Made by a program: the position numbers and the translations under genes. This document shows, in pieces, positions 35,874-44,782 of a DNA stretch of 64,000 nt. Each line of letters opens with the position of its first letter. Position 1 is the first letter of the stretch. Origin of the DNA: Alphaproteobacteria bacterium (GTDB taxonomy: Bacteria; Pseudomonadota; Alphaproteobacteria; Micropepsales; Micropepsaceae). The stretch lies in assembly GCA_017308475.1 (NCBI GenBank), contig JAFKEU010000010.1, positions 121,893 through 185,892 of the forward strand, read 5' to 3'. The notes under the pieces are model-generated. The model ran no database searches. It was not told the DNA's origin and saw nothing but the letters and a program-made list of their open reading frames with translations.

Positions 35874-36200
35874 CTGAGCCTCTTTAAAATTTCGCCGGCC
35901 GGGCGGCCCCGAACCGGTCAGAATCCTTCGCAGTCAGGGTCCTTCGGAGTGGAGGCCTGGCCCCTCCTCGCGCGGGTGTCGCAATACCGTTTTCCCTTCG
36001 CCAGGTCACTGTCCCCACCCCTCTCGGGAACAGGGGGCGGTCCCGGCCCGCCTTTGTACCCGGCTATGGCCCCGGTTCAACAGCATTTTTTCGAATGCCC
36101 CGAAGCCTGCAAAAACCCAATAATGCCCCCTTAATCAAGCGTTAGCGCCCAGTGACGCAGGATCGTGGCGTGAAAAAGGCGTAAGCAAGCGGGATTCTCC
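35874..36200. other. Divergent control region, autotransporter / pentapeptide protein
   Basis: A gene-free stretch of 327 bases. It must hold the promoters of both genes. Short GC-rich inverted repeats are visible near 35892-35905 and 36019-36043, but no RNA gene or recognised operator. Confidence 0.45.
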
Positions 36201-37478
36201 ATGACTCAGGCCCGGCATACCGGCTTTGCGAAGCTCAGCCAGAAGGATGTCAGTGCCGCGGCCGCGCGCCACGAGATGCTGTATTCCGGACGGATGGGCG
36301 GGGCGCGCGCCGTCTTTGCCTTCTGCGACCTATCGGGGCTGGACCTGTCGGGGCGCAATCTGGCCGATGCCGATTTCACCGGCGCAATCCTGGAGGAAAT
36401 CAATTTCGATGGCGCCAAGCTGGATTCGGCCAGTTTTTTCGGCTGTGACCTGCGCCGCGCCAACCTGGCGGGCGCCAGCATGCGCAGGGCCGACATGCGC
36501 GGCGCCTCCTTGCGCGGCGCCAACCTGATCGGCGCGGACCTGTTCGAGGCCGATCTGCGCGAGGGAACCATCGCCGAGAAGGACAAATACGGGAACCTGC
36601 GCGTGTTGCAGCACGACCTGGGCCCGTCGGAACTGCCCGCCGCAATGATGAACAGCGCCAATCTGGAGCGCGCCAAGATGACCGGCGCGGTGGCGATACA
36701 GGCCGATTTTACCGACGCGGTAATGAAAGGCGTGCGCCTGACCCGCGCCAATCTGCGCCAGGCGCGCCTGACCGGCGCCAATCTGGAAAATGCCGACCTG
36801 TCGGGCTGCAACCTGACGGGCGCCGACATGGCGGGCTGCATCCTGATCGGCGCGCAGATGGATTTCGCTACCACCCACGGCGCGGACCTGACCAGGACGC
36901 TGAAGGAGGCGGCAAAGCCGGACCAGGAGGAACTGGACCGCCTGGAGGCCATGCTGGATGCCCATTCACGCTGGGCCGATAGCGAAGGCCGCGAAGGCGC
37001 GCCCGCCGACCTGACAAATATGGACCTGCGCCATGCGAAGACGCTTTCGCACCGCAGCCTGACTGCGCTGATCGCTCCGGGCGCGCAGCTTTACGGCGTG
37101 GTGTTGGAAGGGGCTTCGCTGCAGGGCTCCAATCTGGCCGGCGCCGATCTTCGTTCGGCCAAGCTGGGTGGCGCGGATCTGCGGGGGGTGAACCTGTCGG
37201 GAGCGCTCCTCAATCACGCCGACCTGCGCGATACCAAGCTGGGACCCCTGATGATCGCAGGGGCGCGGCTTCTGCCGGCGCGGCTGGACAATGCCCAGAT
37301 GCGCTATGCGGACCTGCGCGGTGCGGACCTGCGCCGCGTGCGCCTGTCGGGATGCGACCTGAGCTATGCAAACATGGGCGATGTCGACTTGCGCGACACC
37401 GAGACAGAGGGCGCGGACTTTTCCGGTGCCAAGCTGCCCATTCGCTTTGCCGACCACCTTGCGACCGCGACGGGTTGA
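36201..37478 (+). CDS. Pentapeptide-repeat protein
   Basis: A 425-residue cytoplasmic protein made mostly of A(D/N)LxG-type pentapeptide repeats. There are two blocks, about residues 43-215 and 290-415, joined by a charged helical linker (KEAAKPDQEELDRLEAMLDAHSRWADSEG). Each block should form a right-handed quadrilateral beta-helix. There is no signal peptide or membrane helix. Some such proteins mimic DNA and protect gyrase (Qnr, MfpA), but here two blocks and a linker argue against a simple Qnr-like dimer. Function unknown. It is monocistronic, divergent from the autotransporter. Confidence 0.88.
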   Translation: MTQARHTGFAKLSQKDVSAAAARHEMLYSGRMGGARAVFAFCDLSGLDLSGRNLADADFTGAILEEINFDGAKLDSASFFGCDLRRANLAGASMRRADMRGASLRGANLIGADLFEADLREGTIAEKDKYGNLRVLQHDLGPSELPAAMMNSANLERAKMTGAVAIQADFTDAVMKGVRLTRANLRQARLTGANLENADLSGCNLTGADMAGCILIGAQMDFATTHGADLTRTLKEAAKPDQEELDRLEAMLDAHSRWADSEGREGAPADLTNMDLRHAKTLSHRSLTALIAPGAQLYGVVLEGASLQGSNLAGADLRSAKLGGADLRGVNLSGALLNHADLRDTKLGPLMIAGARLLPARLDNAQMRYADLRGADLRRVRLSGCDLSYANMGDVDLRDTETEGADFSGAKLPIRFADHLATATG

Positions 37479-37613
37479 TAACCGCTCCGGTTTGAGCATT
37501 CTCTCACTCGCTTCGCTCCGCTCGATCGCTGCAACTATCTCCTCCTTTCTTACAAAACCCCCTCCGGTTTAAGCTTACGCTTGCCTCCCGCTGGTCGGCT
37601 TCGCACGCTGAAA

Positions 37614-37656
37614 CCGCCTCCCCCTTTTATGCGCTTCTCGCAAAAGGGGGAGGCGG
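37614..37656. repeat. Long intergenic palindrome, REP-like
   Basis: A 15-bp perfect inverted repeat (CCGCCTCCCCCTTTT / AAAAGGGGGAGGCGG) with a 13-base loop, between two convergent genes. It has no T-run after the stem on the plus strand. Nearby, CTCCGGTTT plus AAGC or GAGC occurs twice (around 37483 and 37562). It looks like a dispersed extragenic palindrome or a bidirectional transcription stop. Confidence 0.6.
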
Positions 37657-37767
37657 GCCTGCGTGGTTGATGGATTCTGGGCGCGACCGAGCCTCGGCCA
37701 CAAAATCAAAAAGCGTCCGCCGCCCTCGCGGAGGCAGCGCAAAGCGCGATTGGCGTAAGCGAATAAA

Positions 37768-38697
37768 TCAGGCCGCCATCGCCTGGCTGCGCGCGCGCAG
37801 GAATTGGCCCAGCCGCGCCAGTGACGCCTTTGCCTCGCTGCGGTTGGCCCCGGCCTGGAATAAATGGCCCATGCCGTCATAGATCTCCACACTGACGCCG
37901 ACGCCGGCCTCGGCGGCGCGATCGCCCAGCTTGGAAGCATCGTCGCGAAGGATCTCGTTCGCCCCCGCATGTACCATCACCGGCGGGAATCCCTTGAGGC
38001 TGGCATAGGCAGGCGAAGCATAGGCATCGCCAGGGTTCGACTTGCCGAGGTAATTGCGCGCCGCCAAGAACAGCGTCTCCCAGTCCAGCACGGTGTCGGT
38101 CCGGCGATTGGCCAGCATCGCCTGGCCCGACAGCGAAAGATCGGCCCAGGGCGACATGGCTGCGACCGCGCCAGGTATCTGAAACCCGCCATTCCTCAGC
38201 GCCAGCGCCACGGCGAAGGCCAGCCCGCCGCCCGCCTCGTCGCCCGCCAGCACGATGGAACCGCCGGCCACGCCACTGGCCAGCAGCGCGCGATAGGCAT
38301 CGACGCCGTCGCGGACCGCGGCGGGAAACGGGCACTCCGGCGCCAGCCGGTAGCGCAGGGAAAAGGCGGCGATGCCGCTGGCCTCAACCAGCCGCCCGGT
38401 CAGGACACGGTGGGTCGTCGGACTGCCGGCGACGTAGCCACCGCCGTGGAAATAAAGGATCACCCTGCCCGGATCGCTTTTGGTGCCGCGCGCCCATTCG
38501 CCATGCAGCGGACCCAACTGGCCGGGGGTGAAGGAAACCTCCGCAAGCGCCGGACCCAGTCGCTCGAACTGCGCATTATAGCGCGCCCGCAGGCCGTCGA
38601 TGTCGGTGAGGGCTTTCGCGTGGGTAAGGCGGGGGGGCCAGAGCGCCATTCTGTTCTTCTTGCGACGAAGCGTTGCCTTGGGCAACTTTAGCAGCAT
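37768..38697 (-). CDS. Alpha/beta hydrolase, HSL-like, catalytic serine replaced
   Basis: A 309-residue protein of the hormone-sensitive-lipase-like alpha/beta hydrolase family. The oxyanion-hole motif HGGG is at residues 84-87 (LYFHGGGYVAGSP), with LRYRLAPECPFPAA following. The nucleophile elbow, normally GDSAGG, reads GDEAGGG, so the catalytic serine is a glutamate at about E154 (codon GAG). The other expected sites look kept (LRDDA near 255 and MGHLFQ near 280). The protein may be a non-hydrolytic binder, or use a different mechanism. The start is ATG 38697; ATG 38649 is possible because the ribosome site is weak. It lies downstream of hsp20 on the same strand. Confidence 0.8.
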   Translation of the reverse strand: MLLKLPKATLRRKKNRMALWPPRLTHAKALTDIDGLRARYNAQFERLGPALAEVSFTPGQLGPLHGEWARGTKSDPGRVILYFHGGGYVAGSPTTHRVLTGRLVEASGIAAFSLRYRLAPECPFPAAVRDGVDAYRALLASGVAGGSIVLAGDEAGGGLAFAVALALRNGGFQIPGAVAAMSPWADLSLSGQAMLANRRTDTVLDWETLFLAARNYLGKSNPGDAYASPAYASLKGFPPVMVHAGANEILRDDASKLGDRAAEAGVGVSVEIYDGMGHLFQAGANRSEAKASLARLGQFLRARSQAMAA

Positions 38698-38714
38698 TTT
38701 CAGGCAAATAGGAA

Positions 38715-38743
38715 GCAGGGCGCCCCCTCCGGGGACGCCCTGC
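38715..38743 (-). terminator. Possible terminator after hsp20
   Basis: An 8-bp stem (GCAGGGCG / CGCCCTGC) extended by CCCC/GGGG with one mismatch. On the minus strand it is followed by only a weak T-rich stretch. It could terminate hsp20 transcription or be a processing hairpin. Confidence 0.4.
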
Positions 38744-38769
38744 CAGGCTGCTTCGCAATGGCGGTGACG

Positions 38770-39225
38770 TCAGGCTGCCTTGGAACCCTCGATGGTCTTG
38801 AGCTCCGGCGCATTGATGGCGATGCGGCGCGGCTTCTTCTCTTCCGGAACGACACGCTCCAGGTCGACATGGAGCAGGCCGTTCTCAAGCCGGGCGCCCT
38901 TCACCTCGACATGCTCGGCAAGCTGGAAGTTGCGCTCGAACGCACGGCCGGCGATTCCCTGGTGCAGGTAGGCGCCAGGCCTGGCGTTCGGACGAGCGCC
39001 CTCATCTTCGCGCTTGCCGGCGATGGTCAGGACGCGATCCTTCACATCGACCGTCAGGTCCTTCTCGCCGAAACCGGCGACGGCGACGGTGACGCGGTAG
39101 TTATTCTCGTCGCTGCGCTCGATATTGTAGGGCGGATAGCCCTGATCGGACGCAGATTCCAGCATGTCGATCAGTCGATCGAAGCCGACGGTGGAACGGA
39201 AGAAAGGCGAATAGTCGAAACGCAT
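38770..39225 (-). CDS. Small heat-shock protein, Hsp20/IbpA type
   Basis: A 151-residue alpha-crystallin chaperone that holds unfolding proteins for refolding by DnaK and ClpB. The N-terminal arm starts MRFDYSPFFRSTVGFDRLIDML, as in alphaproteobacterial IbpA-like proteins. The crystallin domain spans about residues 32-125 (YPPYNIERSDENNYRVTVAVAGF to LENGLLHVDLERVVPEE). A C-terminal IAI motif (RRIAIN) allows oligomer contacts. ATG 39225 has a perfect AGGAGG seven bases before it. A sigma-32-type promoter and an RNA hairpin covering the ribosome site lie upstream. Confidence 0.94.
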   Translation of the reverse strand: MRFDYSPFFRSTVGFDRLIDMLESASDQGYPPYNIERSDENNYRVTVAVAGFGEKDLTVDVKDRVLTIAGKREDEGARPNARPGAYLHQGIAGRAFERNFQLAEHVEVKGARLENGLLHVDLERVVPEEKKPRRIAINAPELKTIEGSKAA

Positions 39226-39228
39226 GTG

Positions 39229-39249
39229 ACAACCTCCTTGAAGCGTTGT
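39229..39249 (-). promoter_or_regulatory. Predicted ROSE-like RNA thermometer hairpin over the hsp20 SD
   Basis: On the minus strand ACAAC pairs with GTTGT, a G is bulged, and CTT pairs with GAG, enclosing the AGGAGG ribosome site (39233-39238) of hsp20. A bulged G opposite the SD next to a GCTT-like segment is typical of ROSE elements in front of alphaproteobacterial hsp20 genes. The structure was folded by eye only. Confidence 0.5.
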
Positions 39250-39313
39250 TTCGGCGCCCCTCACCGGTTCGGCGCAGGGGGCGCCCGGCCCCATTGGGCG
39301 GCCGGTACAATCG

Positions 39314-39341
39314 AGATAGGAAGATGCCTGCGGCCTTCAAG
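39314..39341 (-). promoter_or_regulatory. Predicted sigma-32 (RpoH) promoter of hsp20
   Basis: CTTGAA (39336-39341) and CCTATCT (39314-39320) on the minus strand, with 17 bases between CTTG and CCTAT. This fits the alphaproteobacterial heat-shock consensus CTTG-N17/18-CYTAT. It gives a leader of about 80 bases before hsp20. Confidence 0.75.
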
Positions 39342-39415
39342 ATCTTGACAGGGAGCTTTCGGGCCTTCGTCGCAGATTGATCTTAAGCTATTGTAGTTAT
39401 TTGGAAAATTCACCG

Positions 39416-40360
39416 ATGATCCCCGCCACCGCCTGTTTCGAGCCCCTTCCCCTCCAGGCAGTGGGGGCCCGGCTCCGGGCGGCCCGTTTTGCCCCCGATC
39501 CGGCTGCAGGCCCGCGCGGGGTCTGCGTCCTGCTCAACGGCCAGACCGAATTCATCGAGAAATATTTCGAGGTGATCGACGAATTGCGCGCCCGGGGTTT
39601 CGCCGTCGTCACCATGGACTGGCGCGGCCAGGGCGGCTCGGACCGCTTCCTGCCCGACCATCGCAAGGGCTTCGTCGGCAGCTTCCACGACTATGACGAG
39701 GATCTGTCGACCCTCTATCACTGGCTGGTGGTGCCGATGTTGCGGGAGGGCGAAAAGCCCGTCGCGCTGGCCCATTCCATGGGCGGGCACAATCTTCTGC
39801 GCCATCTGGTTGCGCGGCCGGACAGCTTCGCCGGTGCGGTGCTTTGCGCGCCGATGATCCGCGTGTCTTGGCGCGGCCAGCATGAGTGGCTGGTGCGCCT
39901 GGCCACTGCCGCCCAGATGCGCCTCGGCAAGGGCGGGGGCTGGGTATGGGGCATGGAAGAGCGCGATCCTCTGACCATGACCTTCGAAAAGCAGATCGTG
40001 ACATCGGACGCGGACCGTTTCGCCCGCACCCAGGCGATCCTGCATGGTGATCCCGATCTTCGTCTGGCGGGCGCCACCTGGGCCTGGCTGGCGGCGGCGC
40101 TCAATTCGATGGACTGGCTGAGTGCGCCCGCCCGGCCCGAGGCCATCACCACGCCGCTGCTGCTGGTGGGCGCAGGCCAAGACCGCATCTGCCTGACCCC
40201 GGCCACGCGCGCTTTCGCCGGCCGCCTGCCCTACGGGGAGTACCTGGAGATCGCAGGCGCCGGCCATGAAATCCTGATGGAGCAGGACGTCTATCGTCGC
40301 CAGTTCTGGAGCGCCCTTGACGCCTTCATGGACAAGCTGAAACCGCCCCCCGGCGCATGA
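39416..40360 (+). CDS. Alpha/beta hydrolase, lysophospholipase-like
   Basis: A 314-residue serine hydrolase of the monoacylglycerol lipase / PldB-like branch. The nucleophile elbow is AHSMGGH with S121, RGQGGS follows the oxyanion region (MDWRGQGGSDRF), and the catalytic histidine is in GAGHEILME near residue 290. No signal peptide, so it is probably cytoplasmic or peripheral. It may hydrolyse lysophospholipids or monoglycerides; the substrate is inferred from family only. I chose ATG 39416; an in-frame ATG 13 codons earlier lies close to the hsp20 promoter and has no better ribosome site. Confidence 0.85.
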   Translation: MIPATACFEPLPLQAVGARLRAARFAPDPAAGPRGVCVLLNGQTEFIEKYFEVIDELRARGFAVVTMDWRGQGGSDRFLPDHRKGFVGSFHDYDEDLSTLYHWLVVPMLREGEKPVALAHSMGGHNLLRHLVARPDSFAGAVLCAPMIRVSWRGQHEWLVRLATAAQMRLGKGGGWVWGMEERDPLTMTFEKQIVTSDADRFARTQAILHGDPDLRLAGATWAWLAAALNSMDWLSAPARPEAITTPLLLVGAGQDRICLTPATRAFAGRLPYGEYLEIAGAGHEILMEQDVYRRQFWSALDAFMDKLKPPPGA

Positions 40361-40393
40361 GGAGGCCGGAGGGCGGCTTCGCATCAACCGCAA

Positions 40394-41128
40394 TTACTGC
40401 CGCGGCTGTTCCGGGTTCGCCGCAGGCGCCTGATCCGAAGAAGGCGTCTGGGCCGGTGTGGACGGCATAGCCGGCACTGCGCCGGGCGCTGCCACGCTGG
40501 GCGTTACCGCGCCTTGGGCGGGCTGCGTCTGATTGCGGGCCAGCGCCGCCGAACCGGTGGCAGGCTGCCCGCTGGCCTGTGCCGGCGGCGTCACCTGAGC
40601 GGGCTGCGGCATGGCGGTCATGGGCTGGTCGCCGGACGCCTTCATGCGGTCGGCCATGGCGTCGGAGGCATCGTTGTGCGCGACACGGACAGGCTTGCTC
40701 TCGGCCGAGGCGGACTTTTTTGGTGCTGCGGCCTTGCCCCCGCTGTTGGCGGTGCCGCTCCCGGTCATCCTGGGGGTCACGCCATTACCGGACTGGTCAC
40801 TACCGGGCTGATCGTCAATCGCGTTGGCGGACGGCGTCTCGGCGGGCACCGTCATCGACGGCGGCGGCGCGGTCTCCGCGACCTTGGCGGGCGGCGGGGT
40901 GTTGGGCAGCTGGGCGACAGTGATCTTGGGCTTGGGCGCGGGGTTGGACACGCTGTAGACATAGACGCCCGCCGCGCCGACCATCAGGGCCACGGCCAAC
41001 GCACCGATGACCTTGCCAGTGTTGTTGGGTGCGCGGTCTTCAGGCGATGTCGTGTGGAAAGATCCCAGTGCCGCGTTGCGATCCAGGACTTCCATTCCAT
41101 CCAGCGGCCGCGGTTCAAGATCGGGCAT
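40394..41128 (-). CDS. Single-pass, proline/alanine-rich membrane protein, unknown
   Basis: A 244-residue protein I do not recognise. The N-terminal 40 residues are cytoplasmic, and one membrane helix lies near residues 40-62 (VIGALAVALMVGAAGVYVYSV). The remaining 180 residues are periplasmic, low-complexity and rich in P, A, Q, S and T, with no visible domain. ATG 41128 has GGAGGA at a good distance; the longer frame to 41206 is not supported. Stretched periplasmic linkers of this kind occur in TonB-like or envelope-spanning proteins, but no C-terminal TonB domain is seen. Confidence 0.75.
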   Translation of the reverse strand: MPDLEPRPLDGMEVLDRNAALGSFHTTSPEDRAPNNTGKVIGALAVALMVGAAGVYVYSVSNPAPKPKITVAQLPNTPPPAKVAETAPPPSMTVPAETPSANAIDDQPGSDQSGNGVTPRMTGSGTANSGGKAAAPKKSASAESKPVRVAHNDASDAMADRMKASGDQPMTAMPQPAQVTPPAQASGQPATGSAALARNQTQPAQGAVTPSVAAPGAVPAMPSTPAQTPSSDQAPAANPEQPRQ

Positions 41129-41253
41129 AACTGTTCCTCCATGCCGGTCGTTTTCGCTTCGGCAAGAAAACGTGACGACCCGTGCAAGAGTTTCACGCGT
41201 GCCCAACTAAGTCGGATTGGGGCAGCAATGCAGCGTAGGCGCGCGGATCGCCC

Positions 41254-42054
41254 CTAATTCGTCACCGTTTGGGCCAGCAAGGCCACGGTCCGGGCGTGCA
41301 CGCGCGGATCGCCACAGGCCAGCAGCGGTTCGCCGTCGCGCCACTCGCCACCCTTCCAGTCGGTGATGATGCCGCCCGCGCACTCCACCAGCGGAATGAC
41401 CGCCGCCACGTCCCAGCGCCGGAACGCGCCTTCCACGATCACGTCGATGAAGCCCATTGCCAGCATGGCAAAGAGATAACAGTCGCCATGATACCGGGTC
41501 AGGCGCGCCTTCGCCTTGACGCGCGCAAAAGCCGCCTGCTGCGTCTCGGTCATATAGGCGGAGGGATCGGTGGCGCAGAGGATCGCCTGGCTGATGTCGT
41601 CGCACGCGCGCACCTTCAGTGGCGTACGCAGATCGTCCTGGATCAGCACGCTGCGCCCATTCACGCCGATGAACCGCTCGCCCAGGACCGGCTGATCCAG
41701 GATACCCAGCACGGGCTCCCCGTCTTTCTCCAGCGCGATCAGCGATCCCCATTCATGCCGGCCGGTGATGAAACTGCGCGTTCCATCGACCGGATCGAGT
41801 ACCCAGCGCCAGCTCGAGCTGCCGGGCTTTTCACCAAACTCCTCGCCCAGGATGGCGTCATCGGGACGCTCGCGCTCGATGATGGCGCGGATTGCGCGCT
41901 CGCCGCCGCGATCGGCTTCGGTGACGGGATCAAAGGCGTGGCGACCCTCCTTGTGGTCCACCTCGATGCGCTGGCGGAAAAAGGGCCGGATCGCCGCACC
42001 GCTGGCATCGGCCAGGCGGTTCGCGAACTGGATCAGCTTGTCGTCCACGACCAT
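41254..42054 (-). CDS. hisN: Inositol monophosphatase family, probable histidinol-phosphatase
   Basis: A 266-residue Mg2+-dependent phosphatase. Metal ligands are in LGEEFGE (glutamates near residue 71) and WVLDPVDGTRSFITG (aspartates near 88-91). RRWDVAAVIPLVECAGG near 210-226 completes the site. The DGTRSFITG and HEWGSLIAL segments favour the HisN histidinol-phosphate phosphatase branch over SuhB or CysQ. It would carry out the next-to-last step of histidine synthesis. No other his gene is near, which is usual for hisN. ATG 42054 has GAGGAG upstream; a TTG two codons earlier is less likely. It is divergent from the SDR gene. Confidence 0.82.
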   Translation of the reverse strand: MVVDDKLIQFANRLADASGAAIRPFFRQRIEVDHKEGRHAFDPVTEADRGGERAIRAIIERERPDDAILGEEFGEKPGSSSWRWVLDPVDGTRSFITGRHEWGSLIALEKDGEPVLGILDQPVLGERFIGVNGRSVLIQDDLRTPLKVRACDDISQAILCATDPSAYMTETQQAAFARVKAKARLTRYHGDCYLFAMLAMGFIDVIVEGAFRRWDVAAVIPLVECAGGIITDWKGGEWRDGEPLLACGDPRVHARTVALLAQTVTN

Positions 42055-42109
42055 GGGCAAATCTCCTCACCGACCTATACTCCAGCGGGCGGCTGCAAGG
42101 AACACGGCG

Positions 42110-42961
42110 ATGAGCACAAACGTGGTGGTGACCGGCGCCTCGACCGGCATCGGCTGGGGCACGGTAAAGGTACTCAGGGCGCGCGGCTTTCACGTCTTCG
42201 GCAGTGTGCGCAGCGAAGGCGATGCGGCGCGCCTGTCGGAGGAATTCGGCGCGGGCTTCACGCCCTTGCTGTTCGACGTGACCGACCGCGCGGCGGTGTT
42301 CGGGGCTTCGGAGCAGGTGCGGGCCGCATTGGGCGGCGAAGCACTGATGGGCCTGGTCAACAATGCCGGCATCGCGGTGCCCGGATTGCTGCTGGCAATG
42401 CGTCCCGACGAAGTCGAACGGCAGCTGGCCGTCAACGTGATGGGCACGCTGAACGTCACCCAGGCGTTCGCGCCGCTGCTGGGCGTCGACCCCGATTTCG
42501 CCGGCAGGCCGGGACGGATCGTGATGATGTCGTCGGTGGGCGGGACCAGCGCCACGCCGTTCCTGGGCGCCTACAATACTTCCAAGTTCGCGCTTGAGGG
42601 CATGAGCGAAGCGCTGCGCCGCGAGCTGATGCGCTATGGCGTGGATGTGGTGGTGATCGCGCCCGGCACGGTAAAGACGCCGATCTGGAGCAAGGCTGAA
42701 ACGCTGAAGGAGCCGCGCTATGCCCAGGGGTCCTATGCCGGCGCGCTGGAGAAGATGCGCGAACTGGTCCGGGACAGTGCCGTAAACGGCCTTCCCCCCG
42801 AGGCCATCGGCAAGGCAGTGTTCGAAGCTCTGACCGCGGCCAGGCCGCCGGTGCGCAGGGTGGTCACGCCCACGCCCGTCCAGCATTTCCTGACCAACCA
42901 TCTGCCCAAACGGACGGTGGACCGGATGATCGCGAAAATGCTGGGGCTGAAGCGGGGCTGA
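42110..42961 (+). CDS. Short-chain dehydrogenase/reductase (classical SDR)
   Basis: A 283-residue NAD(P)-dependent oxidoreductase. The cofactor motif is TGASTGIGWG near residues 8-17, the structural NNAG follows near 84 (VNNAGIAVPG), and the catalytic set is S in MMSSVGG and the YxxxK in YNTSK. The C-terminal extension (VRRVVTPTPVQHFLTNHLPKRTVDRMIAKMLGL) is typical of a branch annotated as SDR family with unknown substrate. ATG 42110 with CAAGGA upstream was chosen. Its stop abuts the stop of the convergent typA gene, leaving no terminator between them. Confidence 0.88.
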   Translation: MSTNVVVTGASTGIGWGTVKVLRARGFHVFGSVRSEGDAARLSEEFGAGFTPLLFDVTDRAAVFGASEQVRAALGGEALMGLVNNAGIAVPGLLLAMRPDEVERQLAVNVMGTLNVTQAFAPLLGVDPDFAGRPGRIVMMSSVGGTSATPFLGAYNTSKFALEGMSEALRRELMRYGVDVVVIAPGTVKTPIWSKAETLKEPRYAQGSYAGALEKMRELVRDSAVNGLPPEAIGKAVFEALTAARPPVRRVVTPTPVQHFLTNHLPKRTVDRMIAKMLGLKRG

Positions 42962-44782
42962 TTATTCCGCCGCCTGTCTGGCGCGCTTGCGCAGATGCGG
43001 CAGCAATTCGCGCTTGCGCAGCCGGATGTTCAGCGGCGTCACCTCGACCAGCTCATCGTCCTGGATATAGGCCATCGCCTGCTCCAGGGTCATCGGCACG
43101 ATCGGCGTCAGGCGCACCGCCTCGTCCTTGGAGGTGGTGCGAATGTTGGTGAGCTGCTTGGCCTTGGTCGGGTTCACATCCAGGTCATTGTCCTTGGCAT
43201 GCTGGCCGATAATCATGCCCTGATAGACCTTGGTGCCGGGGGTCACGAACAGCTTGCCGCGCTCTTCCAGGTACCACAGGCCATAGGCCACCGCCTCGCC
43301 ATCTTCGGTCGAGATGAGCACGCCATTGACGCGCCCGCCGATGGGGCCCTTGTGCGGCGCATATTCCAGGAACATGCGGTTCATCACGCCGGTGCCGCGC
43401 GTGTCGGTGAGGAATTCGCCGTGGTAGCCGATCAGGCCGCGCGCGGGGGCATGAAAGACCACGCGGGTCTTGCCCGCGCCGGTGGGACGCATGTCGACCA
43501 TCTCGCCCTTGCGGCCCGAGATCTTCTCGATCACCACGCCGGTATAGGCGTCGTCGACATCGACCGTGACTTCCTCGATCGGCTCCAGCCGCTCGCCATC
43601 CTCGGTCTTGAACACCACGCGCGGGCGGCTGATCGACAGCTCGAAGCCCTCGCGGCGCATGGATTCAATCAGGACGCCCAGCTGCAGTTCGCCGCGTCCG
43701 GCCACTTCGAAGGCGCCCTCGCCGGTCTCATGCACCTTCAGCGCGACATTGCCTTCGGCCTCGCGCATCAGCCGGTCGCGGATCACGCGGCTCTGCACCT
43801 TGTCGCCCTCGCGCCCGGCCAGGGGGGAATCGTTGACCGCTAGCGTCATGGCCAGTGTCGGCGGATCAATGGGATGGGCGGGGATCGCCTCCTCCACGGT
43901 CAGATCGCACAGCGTGTCGGCGACGGTTGCTGTCTCAAGACCGGCGATGGCGACGAGATCGCCAGCTTCAGCACGCTCCACCGGCACACGGGCCAGACCG
44001 CGGAAGGCCAGGAGCTTGGTCACGCGCGCCTTCTCGATCACCTCGCCGGTGCGCGACAATACCTTGATGTTGCGGTTCGTGGTGATGACGCCCGATTCGA
44101 TGCGGCCGGTCAGGATGCGGCCCAGGAAATTGTCGGCCTCCAGCGTGGTGACCAGCATCTTGAAGGGGTGTTCCTCGCCGGCCAGCTGCTGCGGCCTGGG
44201 GGCAGGCACGTCTTCGACGATGCGGCGGAACAGCGGCGTAAGGTCCTTGCGCTCATCCTCCAGCTCGTCCACCGCCCAGCCGTTGCGGCCCGAGGCGTAA
44301 AGAACATGGAAGTCGAGCTGGTCGTCATTGGCTTCCAGCGACAGGAACAGGTCGAAGATGGATTCCAGCGTTTCCCTCGGCTGGGCGTCGTGGCGGTCGA
44401 TCTTGTTGATCACCACGATGGGCTTGAGGCCCAGCTTCAGCGCCTTGGAAAGCACGAACTTGGTCTGGGGCATCACGCTTTCGGCCGCGTCCACCAGCAG
44501 CACCACCCCGTCCACCATGGACAGGATGCGTTCGACCTCGCCGCCGAAATCGGCATGGCCTGGGGTGTCCACGGTGTTGATGCGCACGCCGTTCCATTCG
44601 ACGCTGGTGCATTTGGCCAGGATGGTGATGCCGCGCTCGCGCTCCTGGTCGTTGGAGTCCATGGCGCGCTCGGCCATCTGCTGGTTCTCGCGCACCGAGC
44701 CGGACTGCTTGAGCAGCTGATCCACAAGCGTGGTCTTGCCATGGTCGACATGGGCGATGATGGCGATGTTGCGGATGTCCAT
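42962..44782 (-). CDS. typA: Ribosome-associated GTPase TypA/BipA
   Basis: A 606-residue translational GTPase of the EF-G/LepA group. The G motifs are [10 protein letters not shown] (G1), the switch [21 protein letters not shown] (G3) and VINKIDR (G4). Later come domain II (about residues 200-290), an EF-G-like domain III and V, and the C-terminal TypA-specific region ([22 protein letters not shown]). It helps 50S ribosome assembly and stress or low-temperature growth in other bacteria. The length is normal. It is monocistronic, and its start lies 400 bases from the divergent RND efflux operon. Confidence 0.96.
   Translation of the reverse strand: MDIRNIAIIAHVDHGKTTLVDQLLKQSGSVRENQQMAERAMDSNDQERERGITILAKCTSVEWNGVRINTVDTPGHADFGGEVERILSMVDGVVLLVDAAESVMPQTKFVLSKALKLGLKPIVVINKIDRHDAQPRETLESIFDLFLSLEANDDQLDFHVLYASGRNGWAVDELEDERKDLTPLFRRIVEDVPAPRPQQLAGEEHPFKMLVTTLEADNFLGRILTGRIESGVITTNRNIKVLSRTGEVIEKARVTKLLAFRGLARVPVERAEAGDLVAIAGLETATVADTLCDLTVEEAIPAHPIDPPTLAMTLAVNDSPLAGREGDKVQSRVIRDRLMREAEGNVALKVHETGEGAFEVAGRGELQLGVLIESMRREGFELSISRPRVVFKTEDGERLEPIEEVTVDVDDAYTGVVIEKISGRKGEMVDMRPTGAGKTRVVFHAPARGLIGYHGEFLTDTRGTGVMNRMFLEYAPHKGPIGGRVNGVLISTEDGEAVAYGLWYLEERGKLFVTPGTKVYQGMIIGQHAKDNDLDVNPTKAKQLTNIRTTSKDEAVRLTPIVPMTLEQAMAYIQDDELVEVTPLNIRLRKRELLPHLRKRARQAAE

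Noticed and set aside
32136..36134. A 1332-codon open frame on the plus strand opposite the autotransporter
   Set aside because: It is a shadow of a high-GC coding strand: the minus strand has a signal peptide, repeats and a proper barrel end, while the plus frame is rich in R, G, Q and H with no domain.
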